This document shows, piece after piece, positions 56,700 to 64,000 of a DNA stretch of 64,000 nucleotides. How positions within the stretch are numbered: the stretch's first letter is position 1; each line of letters starts with the position of its first letter. Position numbers and translations under genes: made by a program. Origin of the DNA: Coralloluteibacterium stylophorae. GTDB lineage: Bacteria; Pseudomonadota; Gammaproteobacteria; Xanthomonadales; Xanthomonadaceae. The stretch spans positions 186,001 to 250,000 of the forward strand of contig NZ_JAGQFT020000003.1 of NCBI RefSeq assembly GCF_018122625.2, in the 5' to 3' direction. The notes under the pieces were generated by a model that was given only the letters and a program-made list of their open reading frames with translations, did not search any database and was not told the origin of the DNA.

Positions 56700-57449
56700 T
56701 CAGGCGTCCGCGCGCACCCGGTGCACGGCGCCGCGATGGCTCGCCCCCGCCGGGGACAGCAGCTCGACGCAGGCCGCCGCGTAGGCGGTCGGCGCCGGGA
56801 TGTCGCGCAGCGCGCTCTCCATGAAGGCTTTCGCCCGGAAGCCGCTGCGCATGGGGCCCGGCTCCAGCGCCGATACGCGCACACCGCCCTGCTCGGTCTC
56901 GTCGTGGAGCACGCGCATCAGGCCCAGCAGGCCGTGCTTGGCGACGGCATAGCCGCCCCAGTAGGCGCGACCGATCCGCTCCAGATCGTCGAGCACGAAC
57001 ACCACGGCCGCGTCCGGCGCACGCCGGAGCAGCGGCAGGCAGGCCTGGGTCAGGAGCATCGGCGCGGTCAGGTTGACGTGGATCTCGCGCGCGAACTCCA
57101 GCGGATCGGTGTTGGCGAGAGGCGTCAGCCCCTTGAACGCCAGCGCGGCATGCAGGATGCCGTCGAGCCGGCCGAGCTGCGACTCGAGCGAGGTCGCGAG
57201 CTGGGCGTAGTCCTCTGGCCCGGCGCCCTCCATGTCGAGCGGATAGGCAGCCGGCTCGGGCCCGAGCGTCGCCAGGATGTCGTAGAGCTTGTTGAGCCTG
57301 GGGACGCGGCGGCCGAGGAGCACCACGGTCGCGCCTGCCTGCGCGCAGGCGCGCGCGGCCGCCTCGCCGAGCCCGCCGTTCGCCCCGGTGACCAGCACCA
57401 CGCGGTCGGCGAGGACGCCTGCGCCCCGGCCCGTTGCAGCCTCCGACAT
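56700..57449 (-). CDS. SDR-family oxidoreductase (YciK-like)
   Basis: A 249-residue Rossmann-fold protein. The NAD(P)-binding loop is VVLVTGANGGLGEAAARACAQ, the second segment is VVLLGRRVPRLNKL, and the catalytic YxxxK is in WGGYAVAKHGLLGLMRV. The catalytic serine expected 13 residues before the Tyr is absent: the place reads FVLDDLERIGRAYWGGY, where E. coli YciK has SSS. The protein may therefore be a poor or altered oxidoreductase. The stop is near the TonB receptor promoter. It follows grxD after 2 bp, so it is co-transcribed with it. Confidence 0.82.
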   Translation of the reverse strand: MSEAATGRGAGVLADRVVLVTGANGGLGEAAARACAQAGATVVLLGRRVPRLNKLYDILATLGPEPAAYPLDMEGAGPEDYAQLATSLESQLGRLDGILHAALAFKGLTPLANTDPLEFAREIHVNLTAPMLLTQACLPLLRRAPDAAVVFVLDDLERIGRAYWGGYAVAKHGLLGLMRVLHDETEQGGVRVSALEPGPMRSGFRAKAFMESALRDIPAPTAYAAACVELLSPAGASHRGAVHRVRADA

Positions 57450-57451
57450 CC

Positions 57452-57772
57452 TCAGTCGCCCTGCGCGTCGGCGACCATGCGCGCCAGCTCGCCGCTGTCG
57501 TGCAGCTCCAGCGTGATGTCGCAGCCACCGATCAGCTCGCCGTTGATGAAGAGCTGGGGAAAGGTCGGCCAGTTGGAGAAGCGCGGCAGGCTGGCGCGGA
57601 TCTCGGGATCCTCGAGCACGTTGACCGAGTGGAAGCCCTTGGCGCCGGCTGCCTTCAGCGCCTGCACCGTACGGCTGGAGAACCCGCACATCGGGAACTG
57701 CGGCGTCCCCTTCATGAACAGCACGATCGGGTGCGACTGCACCTCGCCCTGGATTCGCTCGATGACGCTCAT
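57452..57772 (-). CDS. grxD: Monothiol glutaredoxin Grx4
   Basis: A 106-residue CGFS-type glutaredoxin that carries and transfers [2Fe-2S] clusters. The active-site Cys29 is in GTPQFPMCGFSSRTVQAL. The glutathione-binding NWPTFPQLFINGELIGGCDI is present. TACAAT on the minus strand (57904-57899) may be its -10, giving a leader of about 120 nt. It is followed by the SDR gene. Confidence 0.96.
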   Translation of the reverse strand: MSVIERIQGEVQSHPIVLFMKGTPQFPMCGFSSRTVQALKAAGAKGFHSVNVLEDPEIRASLPRFSNWPTFPQLFINGELIGGCDITLELHDSGELARMVADAQGD

Positions 57773-57939
57773 TGGCTTTCGTCTCCTCGACGAGCGGCCG
57801 CCGCGAGGCGACGATGCCGCATGTGAACTCGGGGGATGCGCCGCCGTTCCGGCTGCGCGTGCGCGCAGGATCGCCGGGGGCGGCCGCGGAAAGGCATCAT
57901 TGTAGCGCCACGCCCCATGTCGCCTCCGGCACTTCCCGC

Positions 57940-58545
57940 ATGTCCTTCACCGCCAAGCCGCTGCCCTACGCCACCGACGCCCTCCAGCCGCAGATCTCGG
58001 TGCCCGCGCTCGAGGCGCACCACGGCGAGCACTATCGCGACCTGGTCGCGCAGCTCAATGCCCAGCTGACGGCGACGCCGGCGGAGTCCGCGGACGACGA
58101 GGCCGGGCCGGAGGAGCTGATTGACCTGGTCCGCGGCCGCCAGGGACGGATCCAGCAGCTCGCCGCGGAAGTCTGGCACCACGAATTCTTCTGGAAGTGC
58201 CTGTCTCCGCAGCGCAGCGAGCCCGAGGGCGCGCTGCGCGCCGCCATCGATCGCGACTTCGGCGGCCTCGAGGCGCTGCGCGAGACCTTCGTCCAGCGCA
58301 ATGCGGCCCTGTTCGGCGGCGGCTGGCTGTGGCTGGTGCGGCGGCCCGACGGCCGCCTCGGCGTCCTGGTCACCGCGAACGCGGCGACACCGCTGACCGG
58401 AGCCGACTGGCCGCTGCTGGCCTGCGACCTGTGGGAGCACGCCCACTACCTCGACCATCATGGCGACCGCGCCGGCTGGCTCGCCGCGTTCTGGGCGCGG
58501 GCGAACTGGCGCTTCGCCAGCGCCCGTTTCGAGGATCCGACCTAG
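57940..58545 (+). CDS. Superoxide dismutase, Fe/Mn type
   Basis: A 201-residue SOD. Metal ligands are seen as His in [15 protein letters not shown], His in [11 protein letters not shown], and Asp/His in [19 protein letters not shown]. The C-terminal WARANWRFA is typical. The glycine-rich GGGWLWLV segment is also present. Metal choice (Fe or Mn) cannot be fixed from these motifs. The usual N in NHxFxW is replaced by H here (WHHEFFW), and there are insertions around [13 protein letters not shown], so it is a divergent member. It is divergent from grxD. Confidence 0.9.
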   Translation: MSFTAKPLPYATDALQPQISVPALEAHHGEHYRDLVAQLNAQLTATPAESADDEAGPEELIDLVRGRQGRIQQLAAEVWHHEFFWKCLSPQRSEPEGALRAAIDRDFGGLEALRETFVQRNAALFGGGWLWLVRRPDGRLGVLVTANAATPLTGADWPLLACDLWEHAHYLDHHGDRAGWLAAFWARANWRFASARFEDPT

Positions 58546-59678
58546 CTGCGCAGCCGCGCCAGGACCGGCGCGACCTGCGCCTCGCGCGCCAGCGCCCGGC
58601 CTACGCGCTCGAGCACGGCCGCCAGGGCTTCCGGCGTCTCCGCACGCAGCGTGGCGTGCCCGACCTTGCGCCCGACGCGAGGAGTCTTGCCGTAGTCGTG
58701 CCAGTGCCCGCCGGGCTCCGCCAGCACGGCATCGCGCGTCGGCATCGCACCGATCCAGTTCAGCATGCAGCTCCAGCCGCGCGCGTCGACCGCGCCCAGC
58801 GGCAGGCCGAGGACCGCGCGCAGGTGGTTCTCGAACTGCGAGGTCTCCGCGCCCTCGATCGTCCAGTGCCCGGAGTTGTGGACCCGCGGGGCCATCTCGT
58901 TGGCGAGGACTTCGCCATCGCGCACGAACAGCTCGAGCGCGAAGACGCCGACGTAGTCGACCGCCTCCGCCACCCGGCGCGCATGGTCGAGCGCCCGCCG
59001 CGCCAGCGCCGCATCCACGACGGCGGGCGCGAGCGTGGCCGAGAGGACGCCGTCGACGTGCCAGTTCTCGCCGATCGGCCAGGCGCGGAAGGCGCCGTCG
59101 CGACCGCGCACCGCCACCACCGAGATCTCGCGGTCGAAGGGCACGAAGCCTTCCAGGATCAATCCGCCCTGCGCCGCCCCGAGCGCCGCCCAGGCGGCGT
59201 CCGCATCGGCGCCGGAACGCAGGCGGAACTGGCCCTTACCGTCGTAGCCGAAGCGACGCGTCTTCAGGATCGCCGGAACGCCCACATGCGCCAGCGCCGC
59301 GTCGAGCGACCGCCGCGAATCGACCGGCGCGAACGGCGGCACCGGGATGCCCAGCTCGCTGAAAAGCGTCTTCTCGGCCATCCGGTCCTGCGCGACCGCG
59401 AGCGCCCGCGGCGCCGGATGCACCGGCACCCGTGTCGCCAGCCATTCGGCCGAGTCCGCGGGCACGTTCTCGAAGTCGAAAGTGGCGACGTCGACCTCCC
59501 CGGCGAAGCGCGCGAGCGCCTCCTCGTCCCGGTAATCCGCCTTCAGCTGCGGTGCGAGCTCGGCCGCGCAGGCGCCCTCGGCGGCATCGAGCACCAGGAA
59601 GCGCAGGCCCAGCGGAGCGCCGGCAAGCACCAGCATGCGCGCAAGCTGCCCACCGCCGAGGATGCCGATGCGGCTCAC
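58542..59678 (-). CDS. purK: 5-(carboxyamino)imidazole ribonucleotide synthase
   Basis: An ATP-grasp enzyme of purine synthesis (378 residues). [19 protein letters not shown] is the start, [18 protein letters not shown] the ATP lid, and [12 protein letters not shown] and [27 protein letters not shown] the catalytic core. The start is GTG 59678, overlapping the purE stop (GTGA), because no ATG fits the N-terminus. It works with PurE to form CAIR from AIR. The last bases overlap the end of the SOD gene tail-to-tail. Confidence 0.95.
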   Translation of the reverse strand: MSRIGILGGGQLARMLVLAGAPLGLRFLVLDAAEGACAAELAPQLKADYRDEEALARFAGEVDVATFDFENVPADSAEWLATRVPVHPAPRALAVAQDRMAEKTLFSELGIPVPPFAPVDSRRSLDAALAHVGVPAILKTRRFGYDGKGQFRLRSGADADAAWAALGAAQGGLILEGFVPFDREISVVAVRGRDGAFRAWPIGENWHVDGVLSATLAPAVVDAALARRALDHARRVAEAVDYVGVFALELFVRDGEVLANEMAPRVHNSGHWTIEGAETSQFENHLRAVLGLPLGAVDARGWSCMLNWIGAMPTRDAVLAEPGGHWHDYGKTPRVGRKVGHATLRAETPEALAAVLERVGRALAREAQVAPVLARLRS

Positions 59679-60193
59679 GGCAGCGCGCCCGGGCGTGGAT
59701 CGGGCTGCGCCAGCACGTCCTCGGTCTGGCGCGCGCGGAACGCGTCCAGCGCCTGCGCGATCGCGGGATGGTCCGCCGCCAGCAGGGACGCGGCGAACAG
59801 CGCCGCGTTCGCCGCGCCTGCGTCGCCGATGGCGAAGGTCGCCACCGGGATCCCCGCCGGCATCTGCACGATCGACAGCAGCGAATCCAGGCCATTGAGC
59901 GCGCGGCTCTTCACCGGGACGCCGAGCACCGGCAGCGGGGTCTTCGCGGCGAGCATGCCCGGCAGGTGCGCGGCGCCGCCGGCCCCGGCGATGATCGCGC
60001 GCAGCCCGCGGTCGCGCGCGGAGGCCGCGTAGTCGAACAGGAGGTCGGGGGTACGGTGCGCGGAAACCACCTGCACTTCGTGCGCGACACCGAGGGTTTC
60101 CAGGCGGGACACGGCGTGCGACATGGTGTCCCAGTCGCTGCGCGAGCCCATGACGACGCCGACCAGCGGCTTGGATGTATCGCTGTTGCCCAT
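59675..60193 (-). CDS. purE: N5-carboxyaminoimidazole ribonucleotide mutase
   Basis: A 172-residue PurE, class [15 protein letters not shown] is the substrate loop, [15 protein letters not shown] carries the catalytic His, and [27 protein letters not shown] is typical. Operon purE-purK. The promoter region is shared with the divergent Trm112-like gene. Confidence 0.97.
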   Translation of the reverse strand: MGNSDTSKPLVGVVMGSRSDWDTMSHAVSRLETLGVAHEVQVVSAHRTPDLLFDYAASARDRGLRAIIAGAGGAAHLPGMLAAKTPLPVLGVPVKSRALNGLDSLLSIVQMPAGIPVATFAIGDAGAANAALFAASLLAADHPAIAQALDAFRARQTEDVLAQPDPRPGALP

Positions 60194-60258
60194 TGGCGAG
60201 GCCGAGACGCAAAAGCGTATTCTAGCGGGGTTTCGACAGACCCAAGGCTTCTCGCACG
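60194..60258. promoter_or_regulatory. Overlapping divergent -10 boxes, purE / Trm112-like gene
   Basis: The 65-bp gap contains TATTCT (60218-60223, plus) and TAGAAT (60224-60219, minus) on the same seven bases. Leftward, TTGGGT (60245-60240) at 15 bp is a possible -35. The two genes would compete for polymerase. No PurR-type operator was recognised. Confidence 0.5.
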
Positions 60259-60522
60259 ATGGATCGCCGCCTTCTCGACCTGCTGTGCTGCCCGCAGACC
60301 CGGCAGCCCCTGGCGCCGCTGGGCGCCGAGGATCTGGGGGCCGTCAACCGCGCGATCGCCGCCGGCGGCGTGCGCCGCGTCGACGGCGAGGCGCAGGCCG
60401 CGCCGCTGCGGGAAGGCCTGATCACCCGCGACCGCAAGATCCTCTACCGCGTCGACGACGGCATCCCGGTGCTGCTTGCCGACGAGGGCATCGCCGCGAC
60501 CCAGATCGACGGCCTGCGCTAG
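60259..60522 (+). CDS. Trm112/UPF0434-family small protein
   Basis: An 87-residue protein. The Cys pair of [15 protein letters not shown], the central [24 protein letters not shown] and the acidic IAATQIDGL end are typical of YcaR/Trm112-like proteins, zinc-ribbon-like partners of methyltransferases in other organisms. The partner is unknown here. Its stop is 10 bp before the nadC start. Confidence 0.88.
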   Translation: MDRRLLDLLCCPQTRQPLAPLGAEDLGAVNRAIAAGGVRRVDGEAQAAPLREGLITRDRKILYRVDDGIPVLLADEGIAATQIDGLR

Positions 60523-60532
60523 GGTCGCGCGC

Positions 60533-61372
60533 GTGCTGCAGACGGTCGATGCCGCCATGGTGGCGCGCGATGTCGAGCGCGCCTTGGCCGAGGACATCGG
60601 CACGGGCGACGTCACCGCCGGCCTGGTCGCCGACGTCGCCGCCAGGGCGCGCCTGCTGTGCAAGGAATCGGCGGTGCTCGCCGGGCGGCCCTGGTTCGAG
60701 GGCTGCATCCGCGCGCTGGACCCGGAGGCGCGGTTCGAGTGGCGGCAGGAGGATGGCGACCGGATCGAGGCCGGCACCGTGGTCGCACTCGTCCACGGCC
60801 GCACCCGCGCCCTGCTCAGCGCCGAGCGCAGCGCGCTCAATTTCCTGCAGACCCTGAGCGGCACCGCGACCGCCGCGGCGCGCTACGTCGACGCCGTCGC
60901 CGGCACCCGCGCGCGCATCCTCGACACCCGCAAGACCCTGCCGGGCCTGCGCCTGGCGCAGAAGTACGCGGTCCGCGCGGGCGGCGGCCACAACCACCGC
61001 ATCGGTCTGTTCGACGCCTTCATGCTCAAGGAGAACCACGTGCACGCCGCCGGCTCCATCGCCGCCGCGGCGGGCGCGGCGCGCGCGCATGCACCCGGGC
61101 TGCCGCTGATCGTGGAGGTGGAGACGCTCGACGAGCTGGACGAGGCGCTGGCGGTGGGCTGCGAGCGCATCCTGCTCGACGACTTCGCGCTCGCGGACAT
61201 GCGCGAGGCGGTCCGTCGCGCCGCGGGCCGGATCCCGCTCGAGGTCTCGGGCAGCGTCTCGCTGGAAACGGTCCGCGCCATCGCCGAGACCGGCGTCGAT
61301 TTCATCTCGGTCGGCGCGCTGACCAAACACGTGCGCGCGGTCGACCTGTCGCTGAAGCTGGTGCGCGACTGA
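60533..61372 (+). CDS. nadC: Nicotinate-nucleotide pyrophosphorylase (carboxylating)
   Basis: QPRTase of NAD synthesis converts quinolinate and PRPP to nicotinate mononucleotide and CO2. The 279-residue product shows EDIGTGDVTAGLV, SALNFLQTLSGTATAA, RILDTRKTLPGLRLAQKYAV, GGGHNHRIGLFDAFMLKENH and the PRPP-binding EVSGSVSLETV. The start is uncertain. GTG at 60533 with AGGG 8 bases upstream fits best, and an ATG at 60557 is the alternative. An in-frame upstream ATG would overlap the Trm112-like gene. Confidence 0.95.
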   Translation: MLQTVDAAMVARDVERALAEDIGTGDVTAGLVADVAARARLLCKESAVLAGRPWFEGCIRALDPEARFEWRQEDGDRIEAGTVVALVHGRTRALLSAERSALNFLQTLSGTATAAARYVDAVAGTRARILDTRKTLPGLRLAQKYAVRAGGGHNHRIGLFDAFMLKENHVHAAGSIAAAAGAARAHAPGLPLIVEVETLDELDEALAVGCERILLDDFALADMREAVRRAAGRIPLEVSGSVSLETVRAIAETGVDFISVGALTKHVRAVDLSLKLVRD

Positions 61373-61433
61373 GGGCGGGCGAGCCGATCGCGTCGCGCTT
61401 GTGCGGCCGCGCCGTCGTCCCCACACTCGCGCG

Positions 61434-61811
61434 ATGGCCACCACCCTCGCCGTCCTGCTGATCTTCGCCGCCGTCGCCGGATTCTGGTCGGCGCACCGCG
61501 CAGCCGCGGAGGCGGCGATCGGCTTCGGCCGCAACGCCTGCGCCGCCGCCGACGTGCAGTGGCTGGACCAGACCGTCCAGTTCGCCGGGCTCCGGCTGCG
61601 CCGCGGCGGCAACGGCTGGCTCCGCGTCGAGCGCCGCTACCACTTCGACTATTCGCGCGACGGCGAGGATCGCCGGCGCGGCCGCATCGTGCTGCTCGGC
61701 ACCGAGCTCCAGGAACTGGCCGGACCCGCGCCGCGCGACGACGAAGGCGGCGGCAACATACTGCACCCGACCGCCCGCACCGGGACCTGGGGCGCTATTT
61801 CACGATCCTGA
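61434..61811 (+). CDS. DUF3301 protein
   Basis: A 125-residue protein with one N-terminal transmembrane helix (TTLAVLLIFAAVAGFWSAHR) and a conserved DUF3301 body (CAAADVQWLDQTVQFAGLRL, RRYHFDYSRDG, GRIVLLGTELQEL). The ATG at 61434 is chosen because the helix starts there. Function unknown. The 3' end overlaps sspB tail-to-tail by 17 bp. It follows nadC by 61 bp. Confidence 0.85.
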   Translation: MATTLAVLLIFAAVAGFWSAHRAAAEAAIGFGRNACAAADVQWLDQTVQFAGLRLRRGGNGWLRVERRYHFDYSRDGEDRRRGRIVLLGTELQELAGPAPRDDEGGGNILHPTARTGTWGAISRS

Positions 61812-62316
61812 GGTGGGCGCCGCGACGCGGCGGCGGCGTGTCGTCGCCATCGCCGTCTTCATCGCGCCCTTCTGCGTCCGCGTCGCCGTCCGCAGCGTCG
61901 GGCTCCTCCGAGCGCGATGCCACCGCCAGCTCGGGGCGCCTGCGCAGCGCGGCGTCCGCGGGCTCCGCCACCGGCGCCGACTCGGCGGCGTTGGCATCCT
62001 CGGGCAGCACCATGCCCTGCCCCGTCTCCTGCGCGTAGATGGCCACGACCGCCGCCACCGGCGCCCGCACCGGCTGGCTCACCCCTCCGAAGCGGGCCAT
62101 GAACGACACCTCGGCGTCGCCGAGCTCCAAGTGGCCGACCGCGCGCGGCGCGATGTTGAGCACGACCCGCTCGTCCTTGATCGCCGACGGCGGCACCTGC
62201 ACACCCTCACGCGTCGCATCGACGAGCAGGTAGGGGGTCATGTCGTTGTCGACGATCCACTCGTACAGCGCACGCAGCAGGTAGGGACGGTTGGACGTCA
62301 TCCGCGGCGCGCTCAC
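61795..62316 (-). CDS. sspB: ClpXP protease specificity-enhancing factor SspB
   Basis: A 173-residue adaptor that binds ssrA-tagged proteins and delivers them to ClpXP. The folded part carries RPYLLRALYEWIVDNDMTPYLLVDA and FMARFGGVSQPV. A long acidic, low-complexity linker is followed by the short C-terminal ClpX-binding motif RGAHLRIVK. It overlaps sspA by 4 bp, as in E. coli. Confidence 0.95.
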   Translation of the reverse strand: MSAPRMTSNRPYLLRALYEWIVDNDMTPYLLVDATREGVQVPPSAIKDERVVLNIAPRAVGHLELGDAEVSFMARFGGVSQPVRAPVAAVVAIYAQETGQGMVLPEDANAAESAPVAEPADAALRRRPELAVASRSEEPDAADGDADAEGRDEDGDGDDTPPPRRGAHLRIVK

Positions 62317-62948
62317 GTCGGCAGCTCGCGCAGCGCGCGTTCCTCGGCGGTCAGGCTGCGCGCGAAACCCGGGCTGCGGAAGATCCGCTGCCCGTAATCC
62401 TCGATCGCCTTGGCCTCCTTCGGCAGCGCGATGCCGAGCGCCTCGAGCCGCCAGATGATCGGCGCCACCGCGCAGTCGGCCAGGCTCATCTCGGCGTTGA
62501 GGAAGAACTTGGACATCTTGAACACGGGCAGCGCGTCGAGCAGGAGCTCGCGCAGGCGCTTGCGGGCGAACTCCGCCTGCTGTCTGTTGCCGTGCTGGAT
62601 CGCCTGCACGTGGGGCACCCAGTCGTGCTCCTGGCGCAGCGTGGTCAGCCGGATGCGGGCGCGCGCCAGCGGGTCGATCGGCATGAGCGGCGGATGCGGA
62701 TAGCGCTCGTCCAGGTATTCGGTCACGACCGATGCGGCGTACAGCACCAGGTCGCGCTCGACCAGGGTCGGCACCGACTGGTAGGGGTTGAGCTCGACCA
62801 GGTCCTCCGGCGGATGCGACGGATCCACCAGCACGATGTCGCAGGTCACGCCCTTGGCCGCCAGCACCATCCGCACGCGGTGGCTGACGACGCAGTCGCG
62901 ACCGGAGAACAGGGTGAGCGAATTACGCAGTCGCGGACTCGTGGCCAT
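62313..62948 (-). CDS. sspA: Stringent starvation protein A
   Basis: A 211-residue GST-fold protein that binds RNA polymerase. SGRDCVVSHRVRMVLAAKGV forms the thioredoxin-like start, with PYQSVPTLVERDLVLYAASVVTEYLD and ADCAVAPIIWRLEALG in the C-terminal domain. Three consecutive ATG codons (62954-62946) are present. The third gives the usual MATSPRLRN start, and GGAG lies 9 bases before it. It follows petC, a common arrangement in beta- and gammaproteobacteria. Confidence 0.95.
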   Translation of the reverse strand: MATSPRLRNSLTLFSGRDCVVSHRVRMVLAAKGVTCDIVLVDPSHPPEDLVELNPYQSVPTLVERDLVLYAASVVTEYLDERYPHPPLMPIDPLARARIRLTTLRQEHDWVPHVQAIQHGNRQQAEFARKRLRELLLDALPVFKMSKFFLNAEMSLADCAVAPIIWRLEALGIALPKEAKAIEDYGQRIFRSPGFARSLTAEERALRELPT

Positions 62949-63036
62949 CATCATCAGCTCCGCCGGGCCCGACCCGGACACAGATCGCCGCAGGCCCGGT
63001 GCCTGCGGTCGTGACAGTCGCGCAAGGGTGAAAAAA

Positions 63037-63068
63037 ACGCCCGGGCGACGTCAAGCCGGCCCGGGCGT
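63037..63068 (-). terminator. Rho-independent terminator of the petABC operon
   Basis: Stem ACGCCCGGGC / GCCCGGGCGT (63037-63046 with 63059-63068) is followed on the minus strand by six to seven T (63037-63031). It lies between petC and sspA, so sspA is likely to start from its own promoter further left. Confidence 0.88.
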
Positions 63069-63161
63069 GATGAAGCACGGAACGCGATCGGCGCCCCGCC
63101 TGCCGGCGCACTGCAGGCGCGTCGTCGAGACGCGCGCCCGCCGGTGCGGCCGGGGACGGCC

Positions 63162-63902
63162 TCAATGCACGTCCTTCCAGAACTCTTTCTTGAGCAGGTA
63201 GGTCAGCCCGGTCAGGACCAGCAGGAAGAACAGCACCCACAACCCCAGCGAGGAGCGCTTCAGCGCCGCCGGCTCGCCGACGTACTCCAGGAACGCGGTG
63301 ATGTCGCGGGCAACCTGGTTGAACTCGCGCTCGCTGAGGCGACCTTCCTGGACCAGCTCCAGGCCTTCGACATGGCCTTCCTCGTTCATGTGCGCGCGCT
63401 GGACGCCCTGCAGCTCCCACAGCGGGTTCGGCATCGATGCCCCCGGGAACACCGAGTTGTTCCAGCCGACTGGCCGCGTCTCGTCGATGTAGAAGGACTT
63501 CAGGTAGGCGTAGATCCAGTCGACCCCGCGCTCGCGCGCGCTCAGCGACAGGTCCGGCGGTGCCTTGCCGAACCAGGCGTTGCCCTGGTCGACGGCGACG
63601 CCGGTGTTGATCACCTCGCCCAGCTGCACGCCGGCAAAGTTCAGGTTCTGCTCGACCTGCTCCTCCGACAGCCCGAGGTCTTCGGCCAGCCGCGAGTAGC
63701 GCTGGTACTTGAGCGAATGGCAGCCCGAGCAGTAGTTCATGAACAGGGCGGCGCCGCGCTGCAGCGAAGCCTGGTTGTTGATGTCGGTGCCGGCCGCCTC
63801 GAAGTGCACGCCATGCTCGTCCGCTGCCTGCGCGAACGGGATGGCGACGAGGAGGACGGCGGCGGCGAACAGGCGCCTGGCGAAGATGCTGGGCTTAGTC
63901 AT
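63162..63902 (-). CDS. petC: Cytochrome c1 of the bc1 complex
   Basis: A 246-residue membrane-anchored cytochrome c1. The signal peptide ends at PFAQA. The haem-binding CSGCH is in FMNYCSGCHSLKYQRYSRLA. The axial Met is in VFPGASMPNPLWELQ. A single C-terminal helix (LGLWVLFFLLVLTGLTYLL) anchors it in the inner membrane, followed by KKEFWKDVH. It overlaps petB by 8 bp. It passes electrons from the Rieske protein to cytochrome c. Confidence 0.97.
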   Translation of the reverse strand: MTKPSIFARRLFAAAVLLVAIPFAQAADEHGVHFEAAGTDINNQASLQRGAALFMNYCSGCHSLKYQRYSRLAEDLGLSEEQVEQNLNFAGVQLGEVINTGVAVDQGNAWFGKAPPDLSLSARERGVDWIYAYLKSFYIDETRPVGWNNSVFPGASMPNPLWELQGVQRAHMNEEGHVEGLELVQEGRLSEREFNQVARDITAFLEYVGEPAALKRSSLGLWVLFFLLVLTGLTYLLKKEFWKDVH

Positions 63903-64000
63903 GCTCGGGGACTCGCTCCGGAACCGGCTTGGTGCGATCGATCGCCGACCAGAACGGCATCGAGAGGAAAAAGGCGAAGTAGTACACGGTGAGGATGCGC
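63895..64000 (-). CDS. petB: Cytochrome b of the bc1 complex, only the C-terminal 34 codons
   Basis: The visible end reads RILTVYYFAFFLSMPFWSAI and then DRTKPVPERVPEHD, the cytoplasmic tail of cytochrome b. Most of the gene lies beyond the right window edge. Overlap with petC supports the assignment. Confidence 0.9.
   Translation of the reverse strand, partial: RILTVYYFAFFLSMPFWSAIDRTKPVPERVPEHD

Overview
The window looks like a chromosomal piece of a very GC-rich gammaproteobacterium of the Xanthomonadaceae/Lysobacteraceae type (Lysobacter, Luteimonas and relatives). The evidence is the gene order ispE-lolB-TPR / hemA-prfA, the thrS-infC-rpmI-rplT-pheS-pheT-ihfA-merR-tRNA-Pro block, a soluble-type split pntA1-pntA2-pntB, a large Oar-like TonB receptor, a DUF1631 protein, petABC next to sspAB, and a protein resembling the Xanthomonas XAC0095 family. 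No species can be named from sequence reading alone. Nearly all of the window is ordinary core genome. GC bias creates very long antisense shadow ORFs opposite pilY1, uvrB, pheT and the TonB receptor, and these were not annotated.

Layout. 1-8.0 kb: isoprenoid (ispE), lipoprotein sorting (lolB), a TPR protein, haem entry (hemA), release factor 1 (prfA), an OGT/SPINDLY-like glycosyltransferase and moaB. 8.1-12.7 kb: ZIP metal transporter, acylphosphatase, TlpA-like lipoprotein, YihY protein, wrbA, DUF2069 and a one-domain asparaginase. 12.7-23.6 kb: secreted subtilase, sufT, a membrane protein, proton-pumping transhydrogenase, DUF1631, nitroreductase, 5'-3' exonuclease and a Nudix hydrolase. 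23.6-24.1 kb: tandem palindromic repeats. 24.1-27.8 kb: prolyl iminopeptidase, and a D-2-hydroxyglutarate-dehydrogenase-like flavoprotein divergent from serA. 27.8-31.6 kb: the main accessory stretch, with a structured leader, an XAC0095-like gene and a two-gene operon (lipoprotein, then GH23 plus peptidoglycan-binding protein) that resembles an immunity/effector pair. 31.6-39.8 kb: the translation block running leftward, bounded by tRNA-Pro and tRNA-Val. 39.9-41.4 kb: a small probably acquired pair, an Asp/Asn-hydroxylase-like enzyme and a frameshifted sulfotransferase. 41.4-51.7 kb: uvrB, a lone FimT-like pseudopilin, tRNA-Asn, and the minor-pilin operon fimU-pilV-pilW-pilX-pilY1-pilE. 51.7-64 kb: ppnN, TonB receptor, SDR, grxD, Fe/Mn superoxide dismutase, purEK, Trm112-like protein, nadC, DUF3301, sspBA, petC and the end of petB.

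Functional links. The minor pilins and PilY1 form the type IV pilus tip and priming complex, and the last gene is a PilE-like pilin. The serA/flavoprotein pair probably couples serine synthesis to re-oxidation of D-2-hydroxyglutarate. The thrS-to-ihfA block supplies aminoacyl-tRNA synthetases, IF3 (apparently starting at an AUC codon), L35, L20 and IHF-alpha. SspA/SspB and petABC are typical neighbours. The observations most worth following are the 29-31 kb effector/immunity-like operon, the structured XAC0095-like leader, the operator palindrome upstream of the TonB receptor, the frameshifted hydroxylase/sulfotransferase pair and the 184-bp palindromic tandem repeat.
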